From an uncultured Bacteroidota bacterium (GTDB lineage Bacteria > Bacteroidota > Bacteroidia > Chitinophagales > Saprospiraceae): a stretch of 64,000 bases of DNA. Each line of letters opens with the position of its first letter. Within the stretch, counting starts at the first letter, position 1. The stretch lies in NCBI GenBank assembly GCA_937870795.1, contig CALMWS010000075.1, forward strand, positions 1 through 64,000. Direction: 5' to 3'. The position numbers were made by a program, and so were the translations under genes. The notes beneath the pieces were generated by a model. That model searched no databases. It saw only the letters and a list, made by a program, of their open reading frames with translations, and was not told the DNA's origin. Shown here in pieces: positions 27,208-37,208 of the stretch.

Positions 27208-30200
27208 TTATCTGACAACGGTTAAATCACCGTGCATTAACTTTTCTTCACCCTTCTCATTGGTGTATGAAAGCTGGTATACATATACACCTGGTAAGAC
27301 CAATTGCCCCAAATATCTTCCATCCCATAATGGTTGAGATTCAGATATAATAAAATTCTCTTTGTGGAACATTCTCTCACCCCATCGACTGTAAACAGAA
27401 ATAGCATTTATCTTCAGACCTGAGTCATTGGATATAATTTTCCACCCATTGTTTTCTCCACCCCTTGGATCCAGAGCAAAAATATTTGAGATATAAACCT
27501 TGGGGGTTTCTTTGACAACGATGTCAAAATTTTTCTCCATCAGACAGTCTTTGTAAAAAATCACTACCTGATGACTATATACTCCGCCTTGTTGGTAGGT
27601 GAAGTTGGTTGAAAAACAATCACCTTTACAGTACAACTCTCCATTGACAAACCATTCCACACTGTCAATCAGGCTTTGTTCACTTACCAATTCTTTTAAG
27701 GTGATATTGAAGGTTTGATTGTCATAAAATGGCCCCTCATCCATGATAAAACTAACAGAAGGGTACGTGGGTGGGTTGATGTTAAATGTTTTTATAATTT
27801 TACAGGCATTGCCATCTACAATTTCAAGGCTGTGATTACCAATGCTTACGCCCGTCATATTTGGGTCTTGTACCTGGAGCCCGTCAAGAAAATAATTGTA
27901 GGTTGTGCCATTGCCGGATGGAATAACCTGAATTGAGCCACTTTGGTCCTCTTCGCATTCCGGGTCTGTTGCAAGGACAGAAGCCTCCGGGGTTTTTACG
28001 TTTAAAAAGTTGATTGAATCCTTATAGGTACAGCCCAATTCACTATAGGTAAAGTAAATTTTATGAGCGCCCGGACCTGCAATGCGAGGCAAAAATTCAT
28101 TGCTGGCCAACACTCCAGGCCCACTCCATTGACTTACTCCACTTGAAAGAACACCTGTAAGTTGAGCCATCAATGCCAAAGGTTTATCCCAATCCGTTTC
28201 ACAAATAATATTGTATGCAGCACTGAGATCTATGGATACTTCATCGCAAGACAAAGTGGAAACTACTGCATTTGCTTTTGATAACCCACAGGCACAGCCC
28301 TGGCCTTCTGCTTCAATGGTCACCGCAAAAGATTGTCCGGGAGTCAACTGGTCAAAGGTAGTCTGTGTAAAGGTAGTTGTGCCCAGGTAAACTCCGTTTC
28401 TATAAATTCTGTATGCAATGGCACAAGGTACTGCATCCCAATTTACTTCAATTTTATTGGCATAAGAATTAAATTGAATCTGGGTTTGTGCGATGGTTGG
28501 AATAACAGCAACATTGATCGTCTCCGGAGTAGCAATACATTCTTTATTGGATGCACCCACCGAGATGCTGTAGTTTCCCGCGTTGGAATACCGAACAGCT
28601 ATTGGATTATAAGCATTGGGATTGCCAGAAATCAGGGTTGCCCCCGAATAGTTCCATTGATAACTTGCTCCAGCCATTTGCGTATTAAGCATGGCAATGT
28701 TTAAAATTGAATCAACACAAATGGATACATCACCCGGAAGTTCTACTTTAGGGCGTTGGAGAAGCGTTACATCAAAACAAGTGGGCAAACTTTCACCGCA
28801 TTCATTGATGGCAGTTGCACAAACGGTGGATATATTTGTTACTTGCGAAAAGTCAATATTGACCATATTACCGGTGGGATTGCCATTGATGATGGCACCT
28901 CCTCCTGCAGTCCAATTGTAAGACACCGTTCCTGCCTGACCTTGCACGGTATAGCTGGCTATTGGATTGTCTTTACACAATTCCAGATCCCAGGCATTGG
29001 CTTGAGGAGCAAGTGGAAGTTGTAATTGGGCATCCACTGAAGTGGGTGGAACCGTAAACGAACATACTTTATTGTCAATACTCAACAAAATGGTAAGATT
29101 GACTGTAGTAGTCGAAACAATGGGAACATTGGTTGGATCCCCGTCGTTGTCTGTAATAGCATTGCCTAAGCCATCTGTCCAATTATATGTTAAAGTATGG
29201 CCTCCGGGGCTCGACAACACATTGGAAGCACAGCTCACTTCGATGGTGCCACTCTTACAGGAAGATTGTGATAAGGATGCCTGTACTCTTGGAATATAAG
29301 CATTGATCAAAACAAGGCTATCGCAGCCATTTTTATCAGGTATGGGTAAGGTGTGTTGGAAATTTTTGTAGTTGTCATCCAAAATAAGATCGTGATAAAT
29401 AAAGGATTGACAATCAACAAGGGTAACAGTCTCGCGGGGCTGCAAAGCAATTGGCTCTACATCTATCAGCTGTTTATAGTTGCATCCATCAGGCCTTACC
29501 ACCAAAAAAGTATCTTTCCCGGGGCTTGTAATGTTGGGGCCTTGCCAACCAAATACGCCATCACCATTTGGATCAATATTTTGCGGACCTCCGTAGGGAA
29601 AGTCATTGGTGCACCTACTTATCAAACCAAAATCTTCATCTGCTAAAGGAAAAATTTTAAAAGTTTTCTGGATGGTGTCTGTAATGTCACAGCCATTGGT
29701 AGCATAGAGAGAAATGGTATATTCTCCAGTATCCACAAAGGTCCAGGTTACAACACTATCCATCCGTGTGAAAGTATCAAAGGGAAGAGATGGAGTAGCA
29801 GGATTAATTTTCCAATAATAATAAATGTCAAGTTTCAGACTGTCGACACTTAATTTGTATTTAGAGTTGGGGCAAAGCTGGACAGTGTCATTCGACTGTG
29901 TAAAATTATTGAGGTTGTGCAATTCGTAGTGTTGGGTTGCAGAAATGACATCAACCTTGTAAGAACAAACATCTCCTTCATTGCCATCAACATAGAAATA
30001 ATAGATTTGACCGGGAATCAGTGCGAAACTTTCGAGAACGACAGTTTCCATGTCACCTGGCATAAACTCACAATCTATGTACTCAGAGGGAACGGTAACT
30101 CCATTTACAATGGCATCAGAAAAATCGCAATCGTCAAAGATTCCGGCCTGTACTCCTTTGTTGTTTTCGCAATTGAAAGGAGTAATGCTGATTTTTGCGT

Positions 30201-30471
30201 GATTGGACCCGGCAATGAATGCAAACCATGACATGTTTTGGGGACTACCTCCCAAATCACAAATTACGGAAGGTTGTTCTGGTAAAGTATTGACAACAGC
30301 TGCAGGGTTGGGTGTCATTCCAACAAAACCATCCAGACATGCAAGATCACAAATGATGGGTGCGGTATTACAGGTATAACCGGCTGTATAATTACAAGGA
30401 TTTTGAGCAAATAAATTCAAATACAGGCCCAGAGAGAACACAACAAGATGTAGATATTTGTGCAATTTCAT
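27208..30471 (-). CDS. T9SS type-B surface protein (1087 aa)
   Basis: Exported protein of unknown function. Signal peptide to about residue 22 (LFA|QNPC, Gln at +1). Residues about 23-175 form a Cys-rich N-terminal beta domain (ICDLACLDGF, FAFIAG, YYFYVDGNEGD), resembling carbohydrate-binding or PPC-like sandwiches seen at the front of such proteins. It is followed by PKD/Ig-like modules, one fibronectin III-like segment near 670-740 (AIAYRIYRNGVYLG), and a SprB-like part near 870-920. The final 95 residues, with VYSRWGERMF, LWDGRYLGQ, PGVYVYQL and HGDLTVVR, are a gliding-motility-type (type-B) T9SS sorting domain. No PorP/SprF gene is adjacent. It converges with der. Confidence 0.88.
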   Translation of the reverse strand: MKLHKYLHLVVFSLGLYLNLFAQNPCNYTAGYTCNTAPIICDLACLDGFVGMTPNPAAVVNTLPEQPSVICDLGGSPQNMSWFAFIAGSNHAKISITPFNCENNKGVQAGIFDDCDFSDAIVNGVTVPSEYIDCEFMPGDMETVVLESFALIPGQIYYFYVDGNEGDVCSYKVDVISATQHYELHNLNNFTQSNDTVQLCPNSKYKLSVDSLKLDIYYYWKINPATPSLPFDTFTRMDSVVTWTFVDTGEYTISLYATNGCDITDTIQKTFKIFPLADEDFGLISRCTNDFPYGGPQNIDPNGDGVFGWQGPNITSPGKDTFLVVRPDGCNYKQLIDVEPIALQPRETVTLVDCQSFIYHDLILDDNYKNFQHTLPIPDKNGCDSLVLINAYIPRVQASLSQSSCKSGTIEVSCASNVLSSPGGHTLTYNWTDGLGNAITDNDGDPTNVPIVSTTTVNLTILLSIDNKVCSFTVPPTSVDAQLQLPLAPQANAWDLELCKDNPIASYTVQGQAGTVSYNWTAGGGAIINGNPTGNMVNIDFSQVTNISTVCATAINECGESLPTCFDVTLLQRPKVELPGDVSICVDSILNIAMLNTQMAGASYQWNYSGATLISGNPNAYNPIAVRYSNAGNYSISVGASNKECIATPETINVAVIPTIAQTQIQFNSYANKIEVNWDAVPCAIAYRIYRNGVYLGTTTFTQTTFDQLTPGQSFAVTIEAEGQGCACGLSKANAVVSTLSCDEVSIDLSAAYNIICETDWDKPLALMAQLTGVLSSGVSQWSGPGVLASNEFLPRIAGPGAHKIYFTYSELGCTYKDSINFLNVKTPEASVLATDPECEEDQSGSIQVIPSGNGTTYNYFLDGLQVQDPNMTGVSIGNHSLEIVDGNACKIIKTFNINPPTYPSVSFIMDEGPFYDNQTFNITLKELVSEQSLIDSVEWFVNGELYCKGDCFSTNFTYQQGGVYSHQVVIFYKDCLMEKNFDIVVKETPKVYISNIFALDPRGGENNGWKIISNDSGLKINAISVYSRWGERMFHKENFIISESQPLWDGRYLGQLVLPGVYVYQLSYTNEKGEEKLMHGDLTVVR

Positions 30472-30499
30472 GAAGATTATGCCTGTCTTAAATTCTGCA

Positions 30500-30507
30500 C
30501 AAAATTA
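30500..30507 (-). promoter_or_regulatory. -7 box for the 1087-residue surface protein
   Basis: TAATTTTG on the minus strand matches TAnnTTTG, 28 nt before the ATG at 30471. No clear -33 partner. The rest of 30472-30658 is AT-rich with no gene. Confidence 0.4.
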
Positions 30508-30658
30508 TATAAAAATCTGTTGAATTTTACTAATGAAGGGTTAAATAATTTGAATATATAATTTGGGTTTTGCCACAATAAAATAAACATTATTTACGTA
30601 GCTACTTTTTCAGCGCCAATCAACCAAATTATATTCGGTTTTAACTATAAATTCACGG

Positions 30659-33600
30659 TTATTTGATGACTGTAATATCTTTGTTTTTTACAATTCTTTT
30701 CCCACTCTTCAGGAGTAAGCCCAAACGGTAGACATAAACCCCCGGATTGACTTCCTGTCCTCTGAATTTTCCATCCCAACCCAATGAAGGGTCACCGGCA
30801 GCAAAGTTGTGCCTTCTAAAAATAAGATTGCCCCAGTTGTCGTAAATTTCCAAAAACTCAATCTCTCTGATAAAAGGATAAGCTTCGATAAAAAAACTTC
30901 CATTTTCGCTACCATCAGATAAAAACAGGCTATTGGGAAGAGATAAATCAACAGAAGAGGAAACGTCAATTATGATGGTATCAGCAACTGCACATCCAAA
31001 ACTATCCACTGCATATATTCCTATCTTAATTTCGCCCTCAGGCTGGATTATAAGGGGATTGCAATTATCGCAAAGCAAGACGCCATCAGATAGGTGCCGC
31101 CATTCAACCGAAGACCACTGGATATTGGTTGGTACCGATTCATACGTTACTTCCAGATTATCTCCCAGAGTAACAATGGTGTCAGAAGGCAATGCAATGG
31201 AAATTTCAGCCATGCTTTCCAATTGTATGGTGTCATAAACTGCGCAGCCGTCGCTATCGTTTACTTGTATAAAATATTTGCCACTCCCCAAATCGGGTAC
31301 GCTCGGATCAGGACTTTGTTGTTCATTTATCAATAAAATAAAAGGAGGATTACCATCTGAAACCTGGCTGAGGGAGATACTACCATTATTTGAGCCAAAA
31401 CATACGGGTTGTACAACTTCATAAGAGGCCTTCAATGTGTTGGCTCTTTCAATAATAGAGATAGCCATAGAATCATTGCAGCCATTATGCGGATTGGTAA
31501 CTGATAACAGGTAATCTCCCGGTTGATCGATGAGGGGGGAAAGTGTATTCTGTCCGGACACAAAATTTCCATTTGGGGAAGTCCATAAAAAATTAGACTC
31601 ATCTATGGGAATGTCCACAGTGCCAATCAAAGTCACCGTGCGACTTTGGCAATGAATTTCTCCTAAGGCTTCCAAAACAATGTTGGGTTTGATCGTATCA
31701 AATTCAACAAACGTGGACAAAGAGTCTTTACATCCATTTATTGCAGTGACAACCAAAGTAAAGTAGCCTGGATTTTCTACCATGATACTATCCGTAATAT
31801 ACATTTCTCCCGTTGAGGATTTCCAAAAAAAATCAGCATCATCTCTTACATCCACTGCCTTCAATACTGCAAATGCAGGCTTGCAGCCAATAGAATCACC
31901 ACTAAGTGAAAACTGTGGTCTAAGTGAAGATGGCACCACAAGAAACGTATCACTGGCTTCACAGCCATTTACAGAAACGGCTGATATTCGGATCTTATTA
32001 ACCTCAAAACTGTAGGGTTCAGGCAATGTTGAAAAAAAAGGCTTATCTATGCCCACCCATTTTACGGCAACGATTGAATCGGGAGAAAAAAATTGAAGTT
32101 GGACCCCCGTACCATCACATGGCAGATAAAAACTATCAACTACCATGATTTGTGGTAAATCGAAATTACTTTCTACCCAGGCACTGTCGGTTGATGTACA
32201 GCCATTTTCTCCTGTAACAATAACCTTATACAAGCCTGGCTTATCCACTTTTACCATCTGACCAGCATAGATGGTGCCATTGGGGCCAATCCATTTTACA
32301 CTGTCATAAACTTCATTGCCCAACACCTGAAGATCGGTTTTGCTTTTTATACAATCAATGGTATCACTTTTCGTAAAAAATATCGGGGCATTAAAATCTG
32401 CAAGTACCTCAATTTCAAAGTCCGTTGTGCAACCATTTTTCCCCGTCAATATACCCGTATACTTTCCTGCGTTTACCACTTGAATAGTATCTGTGGTCTT
32501 ACCACCCGGGTTCCAGACTAATGTTACATCGGCTGGAAGACCGTTTAAAAAACCAATGGCAACACTTGCATTTTTACAATTAAGGCTTGCCCCCGTCAAG
32601 CCATTGACCAAGGGTTTGATTGTATCCAATTGGATCTCCAATAGTGCAGATGTTTTGCAACCTTTGGAATTCACCGCGGTAAACATATATTGACCGGGTA
32701 CCTGACTTTCAAATTTCAAAAGCCCATCTGCTAGTGGTATTGGGCTTTGTATCCAGCTGATGGCAACACCGGGTTCAGAAAATAGGATTTCAATGGCTCC
32801 CGGTTCTATACAGGTAATATTGGAAACAAGGGTATCAAAGGTAAGCCTGGATGAATCAATTTCAACTTTGGTACTCACAGAGGCTGTACAGCCTACGCTA
32901 TCTGTTACCATTAAAATATAATCTCCTCCAACAGCAACCTTTGGCACAAGGATGGAAGAGCTGTATTGATTGGGGCCTGACCACTTTATTGATTGGAGAG
33001 GTTTGTTGCTGGTGACTGTCAATTCAACTGAATCCATTGTACAATCGAGAGTAATCAATGGCAAAACTGCTAGTTGTGGTGGAAATGTATCGTATGTCAC
33101 CTCATAACTGGCTGAGTCAGTACAACCACCTTGTCCAAGAGCAACTGCAGTATAAATTCCGGGGGCAAAAACAGTAATGAACGATCCATTTCCCAATGGA
33201 AGATCGTTATCTTTCCAATTTATGGATATACCTGCATTAACAGTAGCAGTCAACATAGCCTGGTTGCTGGCACATGTTAGATTTTCACCTTTTATTGATA
33301 CAACCGGTATGTCTGCAGCTTTTTTCACTTCAACAGAATCAAGATAAACACAGTCCATGCTATCTGTCATCTGCAGATAATACCAACCTGATTTGTCGAC
33401 CACAGGTGCTGATAGCATAGAGGTAAAGCCAGGGCCTGTCCATAAATAAGTTTTTACCTTTATATTGCCATCCACCCTTAAGGTGGAAGTATTGGTGATA
33501 CACCCCAAGGTATCGGCTAACAGGGAATACGTGGCATATTGTCTGCCATCCACCACTCCCAGGTAGTAATCCCGTTTACATCCGTTGTTTCTATCGGTTA

Positions 33601-36019
33601 TACGCACATTATAACTTCCGGGTTGGTTTACTATGCCAGTGGCATCACTTGCAGAATTCAACATACCTGACGTAAGCCATAAAAAATCCAGCCCCATTGT
33701 ATCAGAGGGCACCAATCGGGCAGTTGCAGTCCTACAGGTGAAGGTATCAATTACAAAATCTATTTCTGGTAAATCCTGACTCATGGCTACTTCAAAGGTG
33801 ATACTTCCAGAACAACCTCTTTCATCGGTAACCGTAACGTGGTAAATTCCCGGCACAATTACACGTTCGGACGAAGCCATTGAGCTAAAACCTGATGGTC
33901 CGCTCCAATTGAACTGAAAGATTGGTGACGCATTGGAAACAAAAAGTAAAACACTGGTAGAATCACAATCAATGAGTTTATCTGAAACCAAAGGTTGAGG
34001 AGCAATTGTATCCACAATTAGGATCATGCTGGCTTCGCCTGTACAGCCGTTGATATCCGTGACAACTACCTTATAAAGTCCTCCATGGATAACAGTGGGG
34101 TCGATGATTTCAGACATTGTCATGTCAGGAAACGTCCAAAATTGTTTTGAAATCACCCGGGAAGATAATGGAATTAAGGTAGCCTCGTTTTTATTGCAAG
34201 TAAGTGTATCTGGGGAAAGAATCACATCTACCTGATAGCGCACATCAGCAACGGTGATTTCCAGCAAGGTATCACATCCATTGAATCCTGTTAATCGCAA
34301 GGAATAGGTACCAGGCAGCAATAAATGACTGTTAAGAGCAGAAGGTGTTTCTGATCCAGGCCCCGACCAAAGTACATTTTTTATGTTATTTGAATCTATA
34401 ACCTGGATGGTTCCAAAGCCAATGTTACAATCAATGTTTTGAACGGCAAATAACAAATAGGGTTTTGTTACATCTTCTCTGACTTCTATGGACTTTGAGG
34501 TAGAACAACCATTTTGATCCAAAACTTCAGCCCTGTACACACCGGGCACAGAAACCAGTGCATTGTCGCCGATCTTTATTACAGGTCCGGGGCCATACCA
34601 TGTCACATTCAGCAGTGGAATATTGGATGTAAGTTCAATGATTACAGTGGTTTGATTGCAGCTTAATACATCAGCCTCAAGCTGGAGTTGGGGAATACTG
34701 GTATCTGAATTAACCGTTATTGTATCATTAAAATTACAGCCATCACTTTGAATGCTTAAATAATAATCACCAATAGCATTTACCCTCACCACAGAGGAGT
34801 CTGCACCTGATATGATATTACCCAGAAATGTACTCCATTGAAATGTATATTGCGCCAAAGTGTCAAGGCCGCTTAGCGAGATATCTATAAACTCATGGTT
34901 GCAATTGATGATGGGATTTGAAAAGAGCGCCTCTGGTTTTACTTTTCTGATTTCCACGGTCAATGCCACAATTGAGTCGCAGCTGCCCTCCTTTAGATTG
35001 AGGTAGTATGTACCACCATTCGTAAATTGTTTTCCAGCATAAACCAATGTATCACCTTCACATAAAATTTGATTGACTTTAAGTGTATCACTTACAGGTA
35101 ATACGTTGAGCTGGACACAATCTGAAATAAGACCACAAATTCCTGTTTCAAGTAAGATCTCTGCGGCCAACGTGTCAATGAATGCCGGGGGCAATGAATC
35201 GAGTAACAGTGAATCGCTTCTATGAAAATTTATCAAACAAAGTTGATAGGTACCTGGGCTTAGGGAACTTGCAGCGGTATCCAATGAAGTGGCAATGAAC
35301 GACTGATTTTTGAAATACAAAAAGGCAGATTTGTAATGGGTTGTATCTATAGAATTGCCAATCCATTGGAGTTGCAACTCTTGAGGCGACCAATTGACGC
35401 CCTGGCAAATTTGAACAGTATCCCGGGGCAAGGATGCCAATGGAGGATTGCAGGGTGAACAGTCGATGCCCTGATCATCACAAAAGAGTATTGAAAAGTA
35501 TTCAATTATACCTTCATCTAGTTGTGCAACGTCCTCAACCAAAAGTGTCCAGGTTCCATTAACAGGTCCAATGCCAAAATCCTCAAGGCAACCACTAAAG
35601 GGATAATAAGTCCCATCATAACTTTGAAAAGCCTGCCAGGCTTCGTTGTTGTCCCAAATTGGGCTATACCCCGGATCAGGGCTGGCAGGAGATAGACAGG
35701 AAGTAAATTTAATGTCCCACACTGTACCGTCTGTAAATCCCGATGCTGATCCACCTGCCCCAATCAATTGCACCTGTTGGTTGGATGGAGAAATAAGGGT
35801 TATGTTCAGGTCACCAACTACATCATGTTTAAATTTTATCAAAACCGCACAAACACCTTGATTAGGGTCTGCCAAATCGTTGTTCAAAGCATTGTTCACG
35901 ACTAAGTTTATGCCAGTTACACCTTCATCTGCAATGGGAAGTGTACCCGCAAATTCGCATTGAGCTTCTGCAGTTGACAGTAAGAAAAAACACCCTAACC
36001 ATGAGAGAATGAATCTCAA
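30659..36019 (-). CDS. T9SS type-B surface protein (1786 aa) with P domain and 15 tandem Ig-like units
   Basis: Exported surface protein, function unknown. I place the start at TTG 36019, giving MRFILSWLGCFFLLSTAEAQ, a clean signal peptide with Gln after AEA; a GTG at 36100 would add 27 residues before the signal. A near-consensus -7 box lies 18 nt upstream. Residues about 20-180 resemble a proprotein-convertase P domain (GPVNGTWTLLVEDVA). From about 365 to 1530 there are 15 consecutive units of roughly 78 residues, each opening with a Cys in a strand (DTLTCNKNEATL, DSIGCKPAFAVL) and closing GxYxVxVTDxxGC. A SprB-type repeat follows (CFGSNNGSISL), then the type-B T9SS domain from about 1700 (IYDNWGNLIF, GWDGKFRGQ, KDITVIK). 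No SprF/PorP partner is nearby. Confidence 0.88.
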   Translation of the reverse strand: MRFILSWLGCFFLLSTAEAQCEFAGTLPIADEGVTGINLVVNNALNNDLADPNQGVCAVLIKFKHDVVGDLNITLISPSNQQVQLIGAGGSASGFTDGTVWDIKFTSCLSPASPDPGYSPIWDNNEAWQAFQSYDGTYYPFSGCLEDFGIGPVNGTWTLLVEDVAQLDEGIIEYFSILFCDDQGIDCSPCNPPLASLPRDTVQICQGVNWSPQELQLQWIGNSIDTTHYKSAFLYFKNQSFIATSLDTAASSLSPGTYQLCLINFHRSDSLLLDSLPPAFIDTLAAEILLETGICGLISDCVQLNVLPVSDTLKVNQILCEGDTLVYAGKQFTNGGTYYLNLKEGSCDSIVALTVEIRKVKPEALFSNPIINCNHEFIDISLSGLDTLAQYTFQWSTFLGNIISGADSSVVRVNAIGDYYLSIQSDGCNFNDTITVNSDTSIPQLQLEADVLSCNQTTVIIELTSNIPLLNVTWYGPGPVIKIGDNALVSVPGVYRAEVLDQNGCSTSKSIEVREDVTKPYLLFAVQNIDCNIGFGTIQVIDSNNIKNVLWSGPGSETPSALNSHLLLPGTYSLRLTGFNGCDTLLEITVADVRYQVDVILSPDTLTCNKNEATLIPLSSRVISKQFWTFPDMTMSEIIDPTVIHGGLYKVVVTDINGCTGEASMILIVDTIAPQPLVSDKLIDCDSTSVLLFVSNASPIFQFNWSGPSGFSSMASSERVIVPGIYHVTVTDERGCSGSITFEVAMSQDLPEIDFVIDTFTCRTATARLVPSDTMGLDFLWLTSGMLNSASDATGIVNQPGSYNVRITDRNNGCKRDYYLGVVDGRQYATYSLLADTLGCITNTSTLRVDGNIKVKTYLWTGPGFTSMLSAPVVDKSGWYYLQMTDSMDCVYLDSVEVKKAADIPVVSIKGENLTCASNQAMLTATVNAGISINWKDNDLPLGNGSFITVFAPGIYTAVALGQGGCTDSASYEVTYDTFPPQLAVLPLITLDCTMDSVELTVTSNKPLQSIKWSGPNQYSSSILVPKVAVGGDYILMVTDSVGCTASVSTKVEIDSSRLTFDTLVSNITCIEPGAIEILFSEPGVAISWIQSPIPLADGLLKFESQVPGQYMFTAVNSKGCKTSALLEIQLDTIKPLVNGLTGASLNCKNASVAIGFLNGLPADVTLVWNPGGKTTDTIQVVNAGKYTGILTGKNGCTTDFEIEVLADFNAPIFFTKSDTIDCIKSKTDLQVLGNEVYDSVKWIGPNGTIYAGQMVKVDKPGLYKVIVTGENGCTSTDSAWVESNFDLPQIMVVDSFYLPCDGTGVQLQFFSPDSIVAVKWVGIDKPFFSTLPEPYSFEVNKIRISAVSVNGCEASDTFLVVPSSLRPQFSLSGDSIGCKPAFAVLKAVDVRDDADFFWKSSTGEMYITDSIMVENPGYFTLVVTAINGCKDSLSTFVEFDTIKPNIVLEALGEIHCQSRTVTLIGTVDIPIDESNFLWTSPNGNFVSGQNTLSPLIDQPGDYLLSVTNPHNGCNDSMAISIIERANTLKASYEVVQPVCFGSNNGSISLSQVSDGNPPFILLINEQQSPDPSVPDLGSGKYFIQVNDSDGCAVYDTIQLESMAEISIALPSDTIVTLGDNLEVTYESVPTNIQWSSVEWRHLSDGVLLCDNCNPLIIQPEGEIKIGIYAVDSFGCAVADTIIIDVSSSVDLSLPNSLFLSDGSENGSFFIEAYPFIREIEFLEIYDNWGNLIFRRHNFAAGDPSLGWDGKFRGQEVNPGVYVYRLGLLLKSGKRIVKNKDITVIK

Positions 36020-36037
36020 TACAACATCAATATTTAA

Positions 36038-36045
36038 TAAAGATA
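36038..36045 (-). promoter_or_regulatory. Near-consensus -7 box for the 1786-residue surface protein
   Basis: TATCTTTA on the minus strand, one base from TAnnTTTG, 18 nt before the preferred TTG start at 36019. A transcript from here would not contain the longer GTG start at 36100. Confidence 0.4.
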
Positions 36046-36103
36046 TACAATTAACGTATTTTGCTTCTTTGCATTTGACTTTTAGCAAAATAGTTTGCAC
36101 ACG

Positions 36104-37141
36104 CTAACCGTCATAACCATAAACCAGCTGTGGCTCACTTTCCTGATTAGCCTGAAACTCCATGCCAGTATATTGATGCTCAATGGTTTTGAGTACCTCA
36201 AGCAAACCATCCAGCTCCAGTTCTGTAACAAGTTGTGTTCGAAACGGTTTGATATTAGGAAACCCTCTGAAATAATTGGTGTAATGCCTTCTCATTTCAA
36301 CGATGCCCAATTTGGCACCTTTCCATTCAATGCTATTGATCAGATGCTTTCGAGCCGCATCTACCCTTTCCGCCACTGTTGGTGGTGCTAATATTTCACC
36401 CGTTGCCAAATAATGTTTTATTTCCCGAAAAATCCATGGATGTCCAATAGCGGCCCTTCCAATCATTATTCCGTCAATTCCATATTTTTCCTTATATTCT
36501 TTGGCCTTTAGTGGACTGTCAATGTCACCGTTTCCAAAAATGGGAATATGTATTCTTGGATTGTTTTTTACGGCGGCAATTTTGGTCCAGTCAGCATGCC
36601 CTTTATACATTTGAGAACGGGTTCTGCCATGAATAGAAAGGGCTTTGATGCCAACATCTTGCAAACGTTCTGCTACCTCTTCAATGTAGATAGAGTGTTC
36701 GTCCCATCCCAAACGGGTTTTCACGGTTACGGGCAGTTTGGTAGATTTTACGACAGCTGCAGTAAGGCTGACCATTTTAGGAATGTCTTTGAGTATGCCA
36801 GCTCCTGCCATCTTACAAACCACTTTTTTAACCGGGCAGCCATAATTGATATCCAGCAATTCGGGTTGGGCATTTTCTACAATTTCAGCTGCTTTCATCA
36901 TGGAATCGTATTCAGCTCCAAAAATTTGCACACCGATGGGGCGTTCGGTTTCAAAAATTTCCAGCTTTTGCAAGGATTTATCCGCATCACGAATCAGTCC
37001 TTCCACAGAAATAAATTCAGTAAACATCAAATCGGCCCCTTGCTCCTTGCACAATGCCCTGAATGGAGGATCACTTACATCTTCCATTGGTGCCAGCAAT
37101 AAAGGAAATTCGCCTATGTCTATTCCACCGATTTTAACCAT
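36104..37141 (-). CDS. dusB: tRNA-dihydrouridine synthase (DusB-like)
   Basis: 345-residue FMN-dependent enzyme reducing uridines in tRNA D-loops with NADPH. TIM-barrel motifs: LLLAPMEDVSDPPFR (about 14-28), FTEFISVEG, INYGCPVKKV with the catalytic Cys (about 105), VTVKTRLGWD, SIHGRTRSQMYKGHADW, IPIFGNGDI and IGRAAIGHPWIF (phosphate binding). The C-terminal helical domain has MRRHYTNYF. Full length. The ATG begins only 4 nt after a TAATTTTG -7 box, so the message may be leaderless. It is divergent from nudK. Confidence 0.93.
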   Translation of the reverse strand: MVKIGGIDIGEFPLLLAPMEDVSDPPFRALCKEQGADLMFTEFISVEGLIRDADKSLQKLEIFETERPIGVQIFGAEYDSMMKAAEIVENAQPELLDINYGCPVKKVVCKMAGAGILKDIPKMVSLTAAVVKSTKLPVTVKTRLGWDEHSIYIEEVAERLQDVGIKALSIHGRTRSQMYKGHADWTKIAAVKNNPRIHIPIFGNGDIDSPLKAKEYKEKYGIDGIMIGRAAIGHPWIFREIKHYLATGEILAPPTVAERVDAARKHLINSIEWKGAKLGIVEMRRHYTNYFRGFPNIKPFRTQLVTELELDGLLEVLKTIEHQYTGMEFQANQESEPQLVYGYDG

Positions 37142-37145
37142 TTTG

Positions 37146-37153
37146 CAAAATTA
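37146..37153 (-). promoter_or_regulatory. -7 box immediately before dus
   Basis: TAATTTTG on the minus strand matches TAnnTTTG. Only 4 nt separate it from the dus ATG at 37141, which would give a leaderless or nearly leaderless mRNA. No -33 TTTG is seen at the usual distance. Confidence 0.4.
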
Positions 37154-37161
37154 ATATATTT

Positions 37162-37191
37162 TTTGAAGGGTCGTGGCACATTGTATCTTTG
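37162..37191 (+). promoter_or_regulatory. Promoter of nudK (-33 and -7 boxes)
   Basis: TTTG (37162-37165), 18-nt spacer, TATCTTTG (37184-37191): a full match to the Bacteroidota promoter consensus. The last G is 17 nt before GTG 37209. Confidence 0.7.
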
Positions 37192-37208
37192 CAACATTAC
37201 AGAAAGAA

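Noticed and set aside
36020..36100. 27-residue longer N-terminus of the 1786-residue surface protein from GTG 36100
   Set aside because: It would bury the signal peptide inside the protein and would include the near-consensus -7 box at 36038-36045.
37173..37208. Longer N-terminus for nudK from GTG 37173
   Set aside because: The well-formed promoter (TTTG, 18 nt, TATCTTTG) lies inside this extension; the family starts near residue MKAKIL.
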